64,000 bases of DNA from positions 620,001-684,000 of the forward strand of contig NZ_LFNF01000001.1 of the NCBI RefSeq assembly GCF_001045445.1. Direction: 5' to 3'. The first letter of the stretch is position 1. Every line of letters begins with the position of its first letter. The notes under the pieces were generated by a model. It was given only the letters and a program-made list of their open reading frames with translations, had not been told where the DNA came from and did no database searches. Made by a program: the position numbers and the translations under genes. Shown one piece after another: positions 7,584-16,186 of the stretch. Source of the stretch: Chryseobacterium sp. BLS98 (lineage in GTDB: Bacteria > Bacteroidota > Bacteroidia > Flavobacteriales > Weeksellaceae).

Positions 7584-8300
7584 ATGGGTCAATTATTTTA
7601 TTTAAAAGAGTGTTCTTCTACTAATGACGAAATATCACGGTTTTTACTTTACGGAGATTCGGATTTTATAGCTTTACATACGTTTAATCAAACTAAAGGC
7701 CGCGGACAATATGGAAACACATGGGCAGCGGCGGCCGGAAAAAATGTAGCGTATACACTGGCTGTAAAGGCTGAAAACGTTCTGCTCTCAGATTTTATAT
7801 TCAATTACTATACCGCAGTTGTTATCCGGGATTTCCTTGCCAATTTGACTGATCATGATGTAAAAATAAAATGGCCGAACGATATTATCCTTAAAAATAA
7901 AAAAATCGTCGGAATTCTGATTGAAAAGAAAAAAATTAATCAAAATAATTATTTCATCATAGGTGCGGGATTCAATATCCTGCAGGATCAATTTGAGGAA
8001 ATATCGCAGGCAGGATCACTTCTGACGCAGACCAGGCAGGTTTACGACCTTGATGAATTCGTCCTGAACCTTCATGAATATTTATTGGGGAAACTGAAAA
8101 ATATTCCTTCCGAACAAGAAATTATCGACAGGTTCAACCTGAATTTATACCGTAAAAACGAAATCTCGGTCTTCGAAATTGAAAAAGAGAGACAAAATGG
8201 CATTATCCGGAATGCGGACGAAAAGGGCGAACTTTGGATAGAACTTGAGAAAGGCGGCTTAAAATCTTTCTACCATAAAGAAATCAAGCTTCTTTACTGA
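7584..8300 (+). CDS. birA: Biotin--[acetyl-CoA carboxylase] ligase, catalytic form
   Basis: The 238-residue enzyme attaches biotin to the carrier protein of acetyl-CoA carboxylase. The ATP/biotin loop 'GRGQYGNTW' (39-47) and 'KWPND' (96-100) with the catalytic Lys are clear. 'SSTNDE' (11-16) marks the start of the catalytic domain. There is no N-terminal HTH, so unlike E. coli BirA it is a ligase only and not a repressor of biotin genes. It is divergent from rsfS. Its stop codon overlaps by 7 bp the end of the convergent LptF/G gene, with no room for a terminator between them. Confidence 0.93.
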   Translation: MGQLFYLKECSSTNDEISRFLLYGDSDFIALHTFNQTKGRGQYGNTWAAAAGKNVAYTLAVKAENVLLSDFIFNYYTAVVIRDFLANLTDHDVKIKWPNDIILKNKKIVGILIEKKKINQNNYFIIGAGFNILQDQFEEISQAGSLLTQTRQVYDLDEFVLNLHEYLLGKLKNIPSEQEIIDRFNLNLYRKNEISVFEIEKERQNGIIRNADEKGELWIELEKGGLKSFYHKEIKLLY

Positions 8301-9406
8301 TTGGCTCTTTTCAGATACAAATAAAGGGTAAGCGGGAAGAAAACCATGTTAGGCAGCCACATCGCTACAGCCGGCGACAGGCTTTTGTTCTCCGAAACTA
8401 CTTTCAATGCTTCAAAAGAGAAAACAAAAACAAAGGCCAGGGAAATCCCTATGGCAAGATTGACTCCCAAACCTCCTCTTTTTTTCTGGGAAGCCAGGGA
8501 AAGTGCCAGGAACGTTAAAATAATAATAGAAACAGGCATTGAGGTTCTCTGATGAAACTCGTTAAGATAGGAATTCAGGTTACTGTTTCCTTTTTCTTTT
8601 TCCCTTTCTATAAATTTTATAAGCTCGGGAGTGGTTTTGTTCTGACCGAGAAGCTCATTCGGGAAAAGCTCTTCAGGAGAATGCCCGTAACTTTTCCTTA
8701 TTTCGACGCCATTCCCCAGTTTTTCAGTATTGTCTTTGTTGATGGTTTTTTCTAAATAATTGGTGAGAATAAACTGTTTTTTTGCTTTATCCCAATATAC
8801 TTCGGATGACTTGAGTTCATAGGTCATCTTTCTGGATTTATCAAATTTCTGGTACACAAAGCCTGAACCTCTGGTTTCTCTTTTATTCCAGGAGTTAACG
8901 AAGATGTATTCCGTTTTGCTTAACTGGGCGGATGCAGGACCTGTGCCCAGGATTTTTTCTTTATTGGCAGCGTTATAGGTATAGGCTTCCAGCTCATTTT
9001 TTTTGATATTGGCCCACGGAAGCACCATGTGATTCACTACAAGCGATATCATTGCAATAAAAAGGGAAGTATAAAGATAAGGTTTTGCAAATCTGTGAAA
9101 ACTGGCTCCACTGCTGATTACCGCAACAATTTCAGTATTATTTGCCATTCTGGAGGTGAAATAAATCACGGAAATAAATACCAGAATGGAAAGGAAGGTT
9201 ACAACCAGATTAATGATCCAGAAGGGATAGAAGTTAATCAGAAAGTACATTAAATCCAGTTTGGGATCTAATGCTTTTGCGTTTTCTATCCTTGGGATTT
9301 TCTGCTGTACATCGATTACCAATACAACAATAGACAGCAATATCAGCATGAAACTGAATGTTCCAAGGTATTTTTTTATGATATATCTGTCTATAATCTT
9401 GATCAT
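8294..9406 (-). CDS. LptF/LptG family lipopolysaccharide export permease
   Basis: The 370-residue protein has three N-terminal and three C-terminal membrane helices around a periplasmic beta-rich domain, the YjgP/YjgQ layout. It would be the membrane part of the ABC machine that lifts LPS into the Lpt bridge. 'MIKIIDRYIIKKYLGTF' at the start and 'NTEIVAVISSGAS' near residue 90 (coupling-helix region) are typical. Bacteroidota often encode LptF and LptG at separate sites, so I cannot say which this is. It lies 13 bp after tgt, probably in one operon with it. Confidence 0.9.
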   Translation of the reverse strand: MIKIIDRYIIKKYLGTFSFMLILLSIVVLVIDVQQKIPRIENAKALDPKLDLMYFLINFYPFWIINLVVTFLSILVFISVIYFTSRMANNTEIVAVISSGASFHRFAKPYLYTSLFIAMISLVVNHMVLPWANIKKNELEAYTYNAANKEKILGTGPASAQLSKTEYIFVNSWNKRETRGSGFVYQKFDKSRKMTYELKSSEVYWDKAKKQFILTNYLEKTINKDNTEKLGNGVEIRKSYGHSPEELFPNELLGQNKTTPELIKFIEREKEKGNSNLNSYLNEFHQRTSMPVSIIILTFLALSLASQKKRGGLGVNLAIGISLAFVFVFSFEALKVVSENKSLSPAVAMWLPNMVFFPLTLYLYLKRANQ

Positions 9407-9419
9407 GATATTCTCTATT

Positions 9420-10550
9420 TTAAAGTCTCTGTCTAAGAACCGGTACTACAGATTTTTTCCATTCGTAGAAGTCACCTGCCACGATATGTTCTCTTGCCAC
9501 TTTCACAAGGTCTAAGTAAAATGCCAGATTGTGTACGGATGCAATCTGCTTGGCAAGATATTCTTTTGACACAAATAAATGGCGTAGATATGCTTTTGAA
9601 TACTCTCTGTCTACATAACTTGTTCCAAACTCATCCAGAGGGGAAAAGTCACGCTTCCATTTTTCATTTTTAAGATTCATCACGCCCTGCCACGTGAAAA
9701 GCATGGCATTTCTTGCATTTCGGGTAGGCATTACGCAGTCCATCATATCGATTCCAAGGCCGATGGATTCAAGGATATTCCAGGGAGTTCCTACTCCCAT
9801 CAGGTATCTTGGTTTGTCTTTTGGAAGGATATCCGTTACTTCATCGGTAATTCTGTACATTTCTTCTTCCGGTTCTCCTACGGAAAGCCCTCCGATGGCA
9901 TTTCCTTCTGCCCCGGCTTCAGAAATCACTTCAGCTGAAATTTTTCTGAGATCCGAATAGGTAGAACCCTGAACAATCGGGAACAGCCTTTGCTTATGAC
10001 CGTAAATCTCTTTATTTTCTTCTGTCCAGTCAATACATCTCTTCAGCCAGCGGTGGGTAAGCTCCATGGATAATTTTGCCTGGTTGTATTCGCAAGGATA
10101 AGGTGTGCATTCATCAAAAGCCATAAATATATCCGCTCCGATCTGTCTCTGGATCTCCATAGACTTTTCAGGGGTAAACATATGATAGCTTCCATCAATA
10201 TGAGATTTGAATTTCACTCCTTCTTCCGACATTTTTCTGCTTTTGGAAAGTGAAAACACCTGAAAACCTCCTGAATCGGTAAGAATAGGCAGATCCCAGT
10301 TCATAAATTTGTGCAGCCCTCCTGCTTCCTGCATAATATCCATGGTAGGACGAAGATACAGGTGATAAGTATTCCCCAGGATAATCTGGGCTTTAATGTC
10401 TTCTTTTAATTCTCTCTGATGAACGGTTTTTACACTTGCTACCGTTCCTACAGGCATAAAGATAGGCGTCTGAATCTTTCCGTGATCTGTGGTGATCTCT
10501 CCTGCCCGTGCTTTTCCTTCAGAGGTTTTTTCTATATTAAAAAATTTCAT
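9420..10550 (-). CDS. tgt: tRNA-guanine transglycosylase lacking the zinc cysteines
   Basis: The 376-residue enzyme exchanges G34 of GUN-anticodon tRNAs for preQ1 on the way to queuosine. The nucleophile region 'DSGGFQVFS' with Asp92 and the second Asp in 'MDCVMPTRNARNAMLFT' (Asp272) are intact, as is 'GGLSVGEP' (221-228). The usual zinc site C-x-C-x2-C is absent: residues 309-315 read FGTSYVD. His341 remains. The rest of the zinc subdomain, 'YSKAYLRHLF', is conserved, so this looks like a lineage-specific loss of zinc rather than decay. The gene precedes an LptF/G permease. Confidence 0.95.
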   Translation of the reverse strand: MKFFNIEKTSEGKARAGEITTDHGKIQTPIFMPVGTVASVKTVHQRELKEDIKAQIILGNTYHLYLRPTMDIMQEAGGLHKFMNWDLPILTDSGGFQVFSLSKSRKMSEEGVKFKSHIDGSYHMFTPEKSMEIQRQIGADIFMAFDECTPYPCEYNQAKLSMELTHRWLKRCIDWTEENKEIYGHKQRLFPIVQGSTYSDLRKISAEVISEAGAEGNAIGGLSVGEPEEEMYRITDEVTDILPKDKPRYLMGVGTPWNILESIGLGIDMMDCVMPTRNARNAMLFTWQGVMNLKNEKWKRDFSPLDEFGTSYVDREYSKAYLRHLFVSKEYLAKQIASVHNLAFYLDLVKVAREHIVAGDFYEWKKSVVPVLRQRL

Positions 10551-10609
10551 TCGTATATTCTTTTATTTCAACGGGCCTGTACTGGACAGAGCTCGTTTCC
10601 GCATCATTA

Positions 10610-10981
10610 TTATCTATTGAAAGCGGGTGGTGTACTCCCGTTTTTTTTCAGTTTATCCTGAATATATTGATCTGCTTTCGGATCTTTTTTTACTACTATT
10701 TTCTGTGCATCCTCCGCAATATCCTTCATTTTGTCTTTAACGACATAGTATTTAAAACTATCTATAAAATCCTGCGATTTTATGTTGTGTGTTTTGAGTA
10801 CAAATCTTGTTCCTGCTTCTAAATTTTTGTTTGGGTATACGATAACCGCCTGATCCGTTATAGAAAGATCGGCTAGGATCTCAGCCATCTTGTCGGGCTC
10901 GATCAGGTTTTTAGGTTTGTCGATATAGTCGCCGCATGAGAACATGCACAGCATAACGAAAATGAAGATCAGCTTTTTCAT
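10610..10981 (-). CDS. DUF4296 lipoprotein
   Basis: The 123-residue protein has a lipoprotein signal peptide (MKKLIFIFVMLCMFSCGD) with the lipobox Cys near residue 16. A DUF4296 domain follows, with 'KMAEILADLSITDQAV' and 'FVLKTHNIKSQDFIDSFKYY', a family of unknown function in Bacteroidota. I chose the ATG at 10981 over the upstream start at 11005: it puts the signal peptide at the N-terminus and gives a 4-bp ATGA overlap with the glycosyltransferase stop, a sign of translational coupling. The tail is Lys-rich. Confidence 0.8.
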   Translation of the reverse strand: MKKLIFIFVMLCMFSCGDYIDKPKNLIEPDKMAEILADLSITDQAVIVYPNKNLEAGTRFVLKTHNIKSQDFIDSFKYYVVKDKMKDIAEDAQKIVVKKDPKADQYIQDKLKKNGSTPPAFNR

Positions 10982-11694
10982 AATCTGTTGATTATTGACT
11001 TCCATTTTAAATTTAAAACTCCAAACACGGCTTCATGAATAATACCGCCATTCATTTTGCTTTCTCCTAAAATTCTGTTGGTAAATATAATAGGAACTTC
11101 CACAATTTTAAAACCTTTTTTAAAAGCACGGAATTTCATTTCAATCTGGAAGCCATAGCCTTTCAGTTTTACATTATCCAATCCTATCTCTTCAAGAACT
11201 TCCCTGGAAAAGCAGACAAAGCCTGCTGTAGTATCATGAATAGGAAGTCCCAGAATAAACCGCACATATTTAGAAGCAAAATAAGACAGCAATACCCGTC
11301 CCATAGGCCAGTTTACCACATTTACCCCTTTTGAATACCGTGACCCGATTGCCATATCTGCATTCAGACAGGCTTCAAAAAGTTTGGGCAGATCATTCGG
11401 ATTATGTGAGAAATCGGCATCCATCTCAAAAATATAGTCATATTTATTTTCGATGGCCCATTTAAATCCATGGATATAGGCTTTTCCCAAACCGTCTTTC
11501 ACATGTCTTACCGACAGGTGAAGATAATGAGGAAATTGCTTTTGCAGCTTCCTTACAATATCAGCCGTTCCATCCGGAGAAGAGTCATCCACCACTAAAA
11601 TATGAAAATCGTCCTCCAATGCAAAAACCGCGGAAATAATATTTTCAATATTTTCCTTTTCGTTATAGGTAGGGATAATGACGAGTTTTTTCAT
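10978..11694 (-). CDS. Polyprenol monophosphomannose synthase-like glycosyltransferase (GT2)
   Basis: The 238-residue GT-A enzyme should transfer a sugar, probably mannose, from a nucleotide sugar to a polyprenyl phosphate. 'VIIPTYNEKENI' opens the GT2 fold, 'VVDDSSPDGTAD' follows near residue 37, and 'EMDADFSHNP' near 96 carries the D-x-D metal site. 'HDTTAGFVCFSREVL' and 'GYGFQIEM' are typical of the DPM1-like branch. There is no C-terminal membrane domain. ATG 11694 was chosen because the 15 extra upstream residues are unlike the family. The next gene is coupled by a 4-bp overlap. The products may feed protein O-mannosylation or envelope glycans. Confidence 0.85.
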   Translation of the reverse strand: MKKLVIIPTYNEKENIENIISAVFALEDDFHILVVDDSSPDGTADIVRKLQKQFPHYLHLSVRHVKDGLGKAYIHGFKWAIENKYDYIFEMDADFSHNPNDLPKLFEACLNADMAIGSRYSKGVNVVNWPMGRVLLSYFASKYVRFILGLPIHDTTAGFVCFSREVLEEIGLDNVKLKGYGFQIEMKFRAFKKGFKIVEVPIIFTNRILGESKMNGGIIHEAVFGVLNLKWKSIINRL

Positions 11695-11748
11695 TTCAGT
11701 TTGCAAAGATAGTTTATTTAACCTTTTTATTTTATACAAAATAATCTA

Positions 11749-11756
11749 TAATTTTG
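11749..11756 (+). promoter_or_regulatory. Candidate -7 box for the DUF4271 gene
   Basis: TAATTTTG matches TAnnTTTG on the plus strand in the short gap between the divergent glycosyltransferase and DUF4271 genes. Transcription would start near 11762, downstream of the first ATG of the DUF4271 frame (11678), so that ATG cannot be the start if this promoter is used. Confidence 0.45.
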
Positions 11757-11773
11757 CAAAAAAAATATTCCTT

Positions 11774-12442
11774 TTGCTGTTATCACAAAATTTCATAAAC
11801 CATGTAAGAATACCTGAGAATAATGACTGGGTAATCTTTATTTTAATAGGATGCATATTCTTATATGTCTTCATGATGAATGTTATCGAAAGGGATGCCA
11901 GCCTGAAAGATTTTCTGCTTCAGAAATATTTTGATGCCAGCAATAACCTTCCGAGTTGGATTATAACCTCTTGTGTAACGGCCCTTACCCTGTCTGTTTT
12001 ACTTTCACAATACATCCCTGTTATTCCAAAATATATTAATGATCTGCATGTTTTAGGATACCAGCTTAATAAATTTGGGTATACATTACTAGCAGTTGCA
12101 TTTTTTTACGTTTCTAAATCTGCCCTGGGCTTTTTATTTTATCAAAGTATAGGCGACGGCAGAAAATGGTCTGTTTTTTATTTTACCTCCACAAAATTTT
12201 ACTTCATCCTGTCATTTTTACTGATAATTTTGTGTGTAACCCACTATTATTTCCCCGTAGACAGAAATAAAATATTTTTATACTATTTCGGATTCTTTGC
12301 ATTTGTCGCCGTTTTCAAGATTTTCTTCTATTTGTTTCACAAAAACAACATACTTCCCGAAAAATGGTATTATAAATTTTTGTATATTTGCACCCTCCAA
12401 ATCGCACCTTTATTGTTGCTTTGGAAGTTGTTATTTTTTTAA
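11774..12442 (+). CDS. DUF4271 integral membrane protein
   Basis: The protein has five to six hydrophobic helices and matches the DUF4271 family of Bacteroidota, for example 'WVIFILIGCIFLYVFMMNV' near the start, then 'RDASLKDFLLQKYFDASNN'. Its function is unknown. The open frame reaches back to an ATG at 11678, but that lies inside the divergent glycosyltransferase gene and upstream of the likely promoter. I propose the TTG at 11774 (222 residues) with low confidence. It ends 9 bp before the hemD-like gene, the neighbour usually found with DUF4271 in this lineage. Confidence 0.7.
   Translation: MLLSQNFINHVRIPENNDWVIFILIGCIFLYVFMMNVIERDASLKDFLLQKYFDASNNLPSWIITSCVTALTLSVLLSQYIPVIPKYINDLHVLGYQLNKFGYTLLAVAFFYVSKSALGFLFYQSIGDGRKWSVFYFTSTKFYFILSFLLIILCVTHYYFPVDRNKIFLYYFGFFAFVAVFKIFFYLFHKNNILPEKWYYKFLYICTLQIAPLLLLWKLLFF
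12383..12390 (+). promoter_or_regulatory. Candidate internal -7 box for the hemD-like gene
   Basis: TATATTTG, followed by C, matches the -7 consensus and lies inside the 3' end of the DUF4271 gene, 62 bp before the hemD-like ATG. It would let hemD be transcribed separately. Confidence 0.4.
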
Positions 12443-12451
12443 TAAAAGTCA

Positions 12452-13195
12452 ATGATGAGAATAAAGTCTATATTGGTTTCTCAACCAGCGCCTAGTGAGT
12501 CTTCTCCATATCTGGATATAGCAAAGAAGGAAAAAATAAAGATTGATTTCCGTCCTTTCATCCACGTCGAAGGAGTTGACAACAAAGAACTCAGAACTCA
12601 GAAGATAGATCTGACGCAGTTTACCGGGATTATTTTCACCAGCAAAAATGCGATAGACCACTACTTCAGACTTGCCGAAGAATTGCGTTTTGCCGTTCCG
12701 GATACGATGAGATACATCTGCCAGTCTGAGGCGATTGCCAACTATCTTCAGAAACATATTGTTTATAGAAAGAGAAAGATCAGCTTTGGGGAGAAAAACT
12801 TCTCGGATCTTCTGCCTCTGTTTAAAAAATTCCCGACTGAAAAATACCTTCTGCCATCTTCAGATGTCTTAAGCCCGGATATTGTGAAAACAATGGAAAC
12901 AGCGAATGTAGACTGGACAAGAGCCATTATGTACAGAACGGTATGCAGCGATCTTACGGATATCAATGCCAAGGATTATGATATGCTGATATTTTTCAGC
13001 CCGCAGGGAATCAAATCTCTTCAACAGAACTTCCCGGACTTCAAACAGGAGGAAACAAAAATCGGTGTTTTCGGAAATACGACTTTAGCAGCAGCGGAAG
13101 AAGCAGGCTTAAAGGTAGATCTTATGGCTCCTACAAAGGAAACCCCATCGATGACTATGGCCCTTGAAAAGTATATTAAAGCGCTTCATAAATAG
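12452..13195 (+). CDS. hemD: Uroporphyrinogen-III synthase family protein
   Basis: The 247-residue protein has the two-lobed Rossmann-like layout of HemD, which closes hydroxymethylbilane into uroporphyrinogen III in haem synthesis. 'GIIFTSKNAIDHYF' (lobe 1), 'DMLIFFSPQGIKSL' and 'IGVFGNTTLAAAEEAGLKVD' (lobe 2) are the conserved patches. 'PTKETPSMTMALEKYI' near the end matches the substrate-side tail. HemD sequences diverge strongly, so the fold is surer than the exact activity. No other haem gene is adjacent. A strong terminator follows. Confidence 0.82.
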   Translation: MMRIKSILVSQPAPSESSPYLDIAKKEKIKIDFRPFIHVEGVDNKELRTQKIDLTQFTGIIFTSKNAIDHYFRLAEELRFAVPDTMRYICQSEAIANYLQKHIVYRKRKISFGEKNFSDLLPLFKKFPTEKYLLPSSDVLSPDIVKTMETANVDWTRAIMYRTVCSDLTDINAKDYDMLIFFSPQGIKSLQQNFPDFKQEETKIGVFGNTTLAAAEEAGLKVDLMAPTKETPSMTMALEKYIKALHK

Positions 13196-13217
13196 CTTTT
13201 AATATTTAATATAATAT

Positions 13218-13254
13218 AGCCGTCTTTTCAATACAGGAAAGATGGCTTTTTTTT
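13218..13254 (+). terminator. Intrinsic terminator after hemD
   Basis: The arms agccgtcttttc (13218-13229) and gaaagatggct (13237-13247) pair with one G-T, and a run of T follows to 13254. It lies 22 bp beyond the hemD stop. Confidence 0.8.
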
Positions 13255-13257
13255 AAC

Positions 13258-13265
13258 TAAATTTG
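13258..13265 (+). promoter_or_regulatory. Candidate -7 box for the oligopeptidase gene
   Basis: TAAATTTG matches TAnnTTTG just after the hemD terminator and 101 bp before the ATG at 13366. No clear TTG -33 element was seen. Confidence 0.35.
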
Positions 13266-13365
13266 AACAAAAATTAATATTGAATGAAATGACACTTTAT
13301 CAGTTACCCATAAAAAGGAAAATTGATAATGTAAATTCCACCAAGCCCATAAATTAAAATATTGA

Positions 13366-15411
13366 ATGAAAGCTCCACAGGCAAAAAAAATAGAACACAT
13401 ACTGGAAATACACGGCGACAGAAGAATTGATAATTACTTCTGGCTTAATGAAAGGGAAAATCCTGAAGTCATCAAATACCTTGAAGAGGAAAATGCCTAT
13501 GAAGAGTTCATGATGAAAGACACAGAAGCTTTTCAGGAAGAGCTTTTCGAAGAAATGAAAGCACGTTACAAAAAAGACGATGAATCACTTCCTTATTTCT
13601 TTAACGGATACTGGTATATTGTACGCTATGAAGAAGGAAAAGAATATCCGATCTTTTGCAGAAAGCATAAAAGCCTCGATAATACTGAGGAAATTATCGT
13701 TAACGTTAATATTTTGGCAGAAGGAGAAACCTATTTTGAGGTAGGAAGCGTTGCTGTTTCCCCGGACAACAAGCTGGTTTCTTTTTCTTCAGACAACGTA
13801 AGCCGCAGGATCTATACCATTAATTTTAAAGATCTTATAACCGGGGAAACTTTACCGGACCAGATTCACAACACCACAGGAAAAGCGGTCTGGGCAAATG
13901 ATAACGAACACGTTTTTTATATCAGAAAAGATGAAAGCCTGCGTGCATTTCAGGTTTACCGTCATAAGCTGGGCACTGATTCCGCAGAAGACATTCTGAT
14001 TTTTCATGAAGAGGATGATACTTTTGATGTAAATGTTTTCAAGACAAAGTCTATGGAGTACATCTTCATTGCAAGCTCAAGTACCATTTCCGATGAGCAC
14101 AGATTCATTCCTTCAGACAATGTTTTTGCAGAATGGAAAATTATCCAGCCCAGAATAGATGATCTGGAATATTCAGTAGAGCATTTTGAAGATGAATTTT
14201 ATATCATTACGAATGCAGATGGGGCAACCAATTTTAAGATCGTAAAAACTAAAATTGACAATTGCGGAATGGAAAACTGGGTAGATGTAATTCCACACCG
14301 TGCTGAAGTCCTCCTGGAAGGTTTTGAAATTTTCAGGGATTACCTTGTTCTTGAAGAAAGAGAAGAAGGGCTTCTGCAGATCAAGGTTATTGATGAGAAA
14401 ACCCAGGAAGCTTACTACCTCCCATTTTCTGACCCAACTTATACTGCTTACATCGGGATCAATATGGAGTTTGACACGGAAGTCCTTCGCTATGGCTATA
14501 CATCGCTAACGCAGCCAAGCTCAACGTATGAGTATAACATGAAGGAGAAAACCACCCAGCTTCTGAAACAGCAGGAAGTTCTTGGAGGAAAATTCCTTCC
14601 CGAAAATTATATCTCTGAAAGAATCTGGGCAGAATCCAGAGACGGGGAAACAAGAATTCCTATTTCATTGGTTTACCATAAAGACACGAAGAAATCTGCA
14701 GATACTCCATTGCTTTTATATGGCTACGGAAGCTACGGGCATACCGTGGATGCCAGCTTTTCCAATGTAAGACTTTCCATTTTAGACAGAGGATTCATTT
14801 ATGCTATTGCTCACATCCGTGGTGGAGAATACCTGGGAAGAGAATGGTATGAGGACGGGAAAATGCTTTATAAGAAAAATACATTCTTCGATTTTATTGA
14901 TGCAGGGAAGCATTTAATTAAGGAAAACTATACATCATCACAACATATATACGCAATGGGCGGAAGTGCTGGCGGTCTTCTTGTGGGAGCTGTGGTCAAT
15001 TACGAGCCAAAGCTTTTTAACGGAATTGTAGCACAGGTTCCTTTTGTAGATGTGGTGACCACCATGCTGGATGAAACCATTCCGCTGACCACCGGAGAAT
15101 ATGATGAATGGGGAAATCCCAACGATAAGGAATATTATCAGTACATGAAGGAATATTCACCCTATGACAATGTAGAGGCAAAAGATTATCCTCACATGCT
15201 GATCACAACAGGCCTTCACGATTCCCAGGTACAATATTGGGAACCGGCAAAATGGACTGCAAAACTACGAGAGCTGAAAACAGACAATAATCTTTTATTA
15301 TTCAAAACGGATATGAGCTCGGGCCACGGCGGAGCCAGCGGAAGATTTGAATCCCTGAAGGAAGATGCGCTGGAATATGCATTTTTACTTAAAATAAATG
15401 ATAATCGATAA
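13366..15411 (+). CDS. ptrB: Oligopeptidase B-type prolyl oligopeptidase (S9A)
   Basis: The 681-residue serine peptidase should cut short peptides after basic residues. An N-terminal beta-propeller (about 60-400) gates a C-terminal alpha/beta-hydrolase. The nucleophile is Ser534 in 'GGSAGG', with Asp619 in 'GLHDSQVQYWEP' and His654 in 'SGHGGASGR'. 'HIRGGEYLGREWYEDGK' is typical of oligopeptidase B rather than prolyl oligopeptidase. No signal peptide is visible, so it is probably cytosolic. The last codons (INDNR) lie within a 'gataaatgat' repeat that runs directly into the next gene, so the C-terminal tail may have been changed by that repeat. Confidence 0.93.
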   Translation: MKAPQAKKIEHILEIHGDRRIDNYFWLNERENPEVIKYLEEENAYEEFMMKDTEAFQEELFEEMKARYKKDDESLPYFFNGYWYIVRYEEGKEYPIFCRKHKSLDNTEEIIVNVNILAEGETYFEVGSVAVSPDNKLVSFSSDNVSRRIYTINFKDLITGETLPDQIHNTTGKAVWANDNEHVFYIRKDESLRAFQVYRHKLGTDSAEDILIFHEEDDTFDVNVFKTKSMEYIFIASSSTISDEHRFIPSDNVFAEWKIIQPRIDDLEYSVEHFEDEFYIITNADGATNFKIVKTKIDNCGMENWVDVIPHRAEVLLEGFEIFRDYLVLEEREEGLLQIKVIDEKTQEAYYLPFSDPTYTAYIGINMEFDTEVLRYGYTSLTQPSSTYEYNMKEKTTQLLKQQEVLGGKFLPENYISERIWAESRDGETRIPISLVYHKDTKKSADTPLLLYGYGSYGHTVDASFSNVRLSILDRGFIYAIAHIRGGEYLGREWYEDGKMLYKKNTFFDFIDAGKHLIKENYTSSQHIYAMGGSAGGLLVGAVVNYEPKLFNGIVAQVPFVDVVTTMLDETIPLTTGEYDEWGNPNDKEYYQYMKEYSPYDNVEAKDYPHMLITTGLHDSQVQYWEPAKWTAKLRELKTDNNLLLFKTDMSSGHGGASGRFESLKEDALEYAFLLKINDNR

Positions 15412-15813
15412 ATGATGATTGATATGGATACAGATAACAATTATAATCAGATATTTTCAAAAAGGACCAAATCTTTGACAATAACTATTATTAATGAGTT
15501 GTCTGATGTTCCTTATTCGGATAAGATATCAAATATCAGAAAGCAGATTTTCAGGTCAGCATCATCAACAGCCAGTAATTACAGGGCAATGTGCAGAGCC
15601 CGTTCTTTAAAAGAAAAGTATTCCAAAATATGTATTGTTGTAGAAGAAGCAGATGAAACATTATTTTGGCTGGAGCTCATTGATGAACTAAATCTTCTTG
15701 AAGTAGAAAGAGTTAAAAACCTACTTAAAGAAGCAGATGAAATAGTAAAGGCAACATCGTCTTATAAAAAGAAATTAAGTGAAGACTTAAAACGTATTAA
15801 TAATCAATTATAA
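15412..15813 (+). CDS. Four-helix-bundle protein (TIGR02436, 23S IVP/Avd-like)
   Basis: The 133-residue helical protein carries the family hallmark 'IRKQIFRSASSTASNYR' (about 43-59) and 'KICIVVEEADETLFWLEL'. Relatives are encoded in 23S rRNA intervening sequences and, as Avd, in diversity-generating retroelements. Stand-alone copies are scattered through Bacteroidota genomes and their function is unknown. The ATG directly abuts the stop of oligopeptidase B. Both gene ends lie in 'gataaatgat'-type simple repeats in opposite orientation (15396-15420 and 15811-15833). This suggests the gene was inserted with its flanks. Alternative starts are M2 and M5. No reverse transcriptase is nearby. Confidence 0.8.
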   Translation: MMIDMDTDNNYNQIFSKRTKSLTITIINELSDVPYSDKISNIRKQIFRSASSTASNYRAMCRARSLKEKYSKICIVVEEADETLFWLELIDELNLLEVERVKNLLKEADEIVKATSSYKKKLSEDLKRINNQL

Positions 15814-15832
15814 ATTATCATTTATCAATTAT

Positions 15833-16174
15833 ATGAACGAATCCGAATACTGGCAAAAAGTAGAGCAGTTTTTTATAGAAAATTTTGACACTGAAAAAAA
15901 CGCCCCCATTGAAACTTATTTGTTTTTAATAGGCCTTCAGGAATTGGGAAGCGGCCAGCAGAAATATACAAAAGATGATAAAGTGAATTTAATTCATATT
16001 GCGGTTTGCAGATTGCTGGAACCTTTTGGATATTACAAATTCACTCATTACGATGATGATGGATATCCTCATTTTGATAAACTGGAAGAACTTCCGGAAC
16101 TGAAGCCAAACGAGCAGTCTCTTTTAATGAAAAAAGCAATTATACAATATTTTCAGGAAGAAGAGTTGATTTGA
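15833..16174 (+). CDS. Conserved hypothetical protein
   Basis: The 113-residue acidic protein has no signal peptide or membrane helix. It is predicted mostly helical with a central 'YYKFTHYDDDGYPHFDKLEE' segment. I do not recognise the family beyond its look of a conserved Flavobacteriia hypothetical. It follows the four-helix-bundle gene by 19 bp. It may originally have been the partner of oligopeptidase B before that gene was inserted. A 31-bp inverted repeat starts 12 bp after its stop. Confidence 0.6.
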   Translation: MNESEYWQKVEQFFIENFDTEKNAPIETYLFLIGLQELGSGQQKYTKDDKVNLIHIAVCRLLEPFGYYKFTHYDDDGYPHFDKLEELPELKPNEQSLLMKKAIIQYFQEEELI

Positions 16175-16186
16175 TAAGTTTAAATC

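Noticed and set aside
15412-15813. Diversity-generating retroelement
   Set aside because: The four-helix-bundle protein resembles Avd, but no reverse transcriptase, template repeat or variable repeat pair is present nearby.
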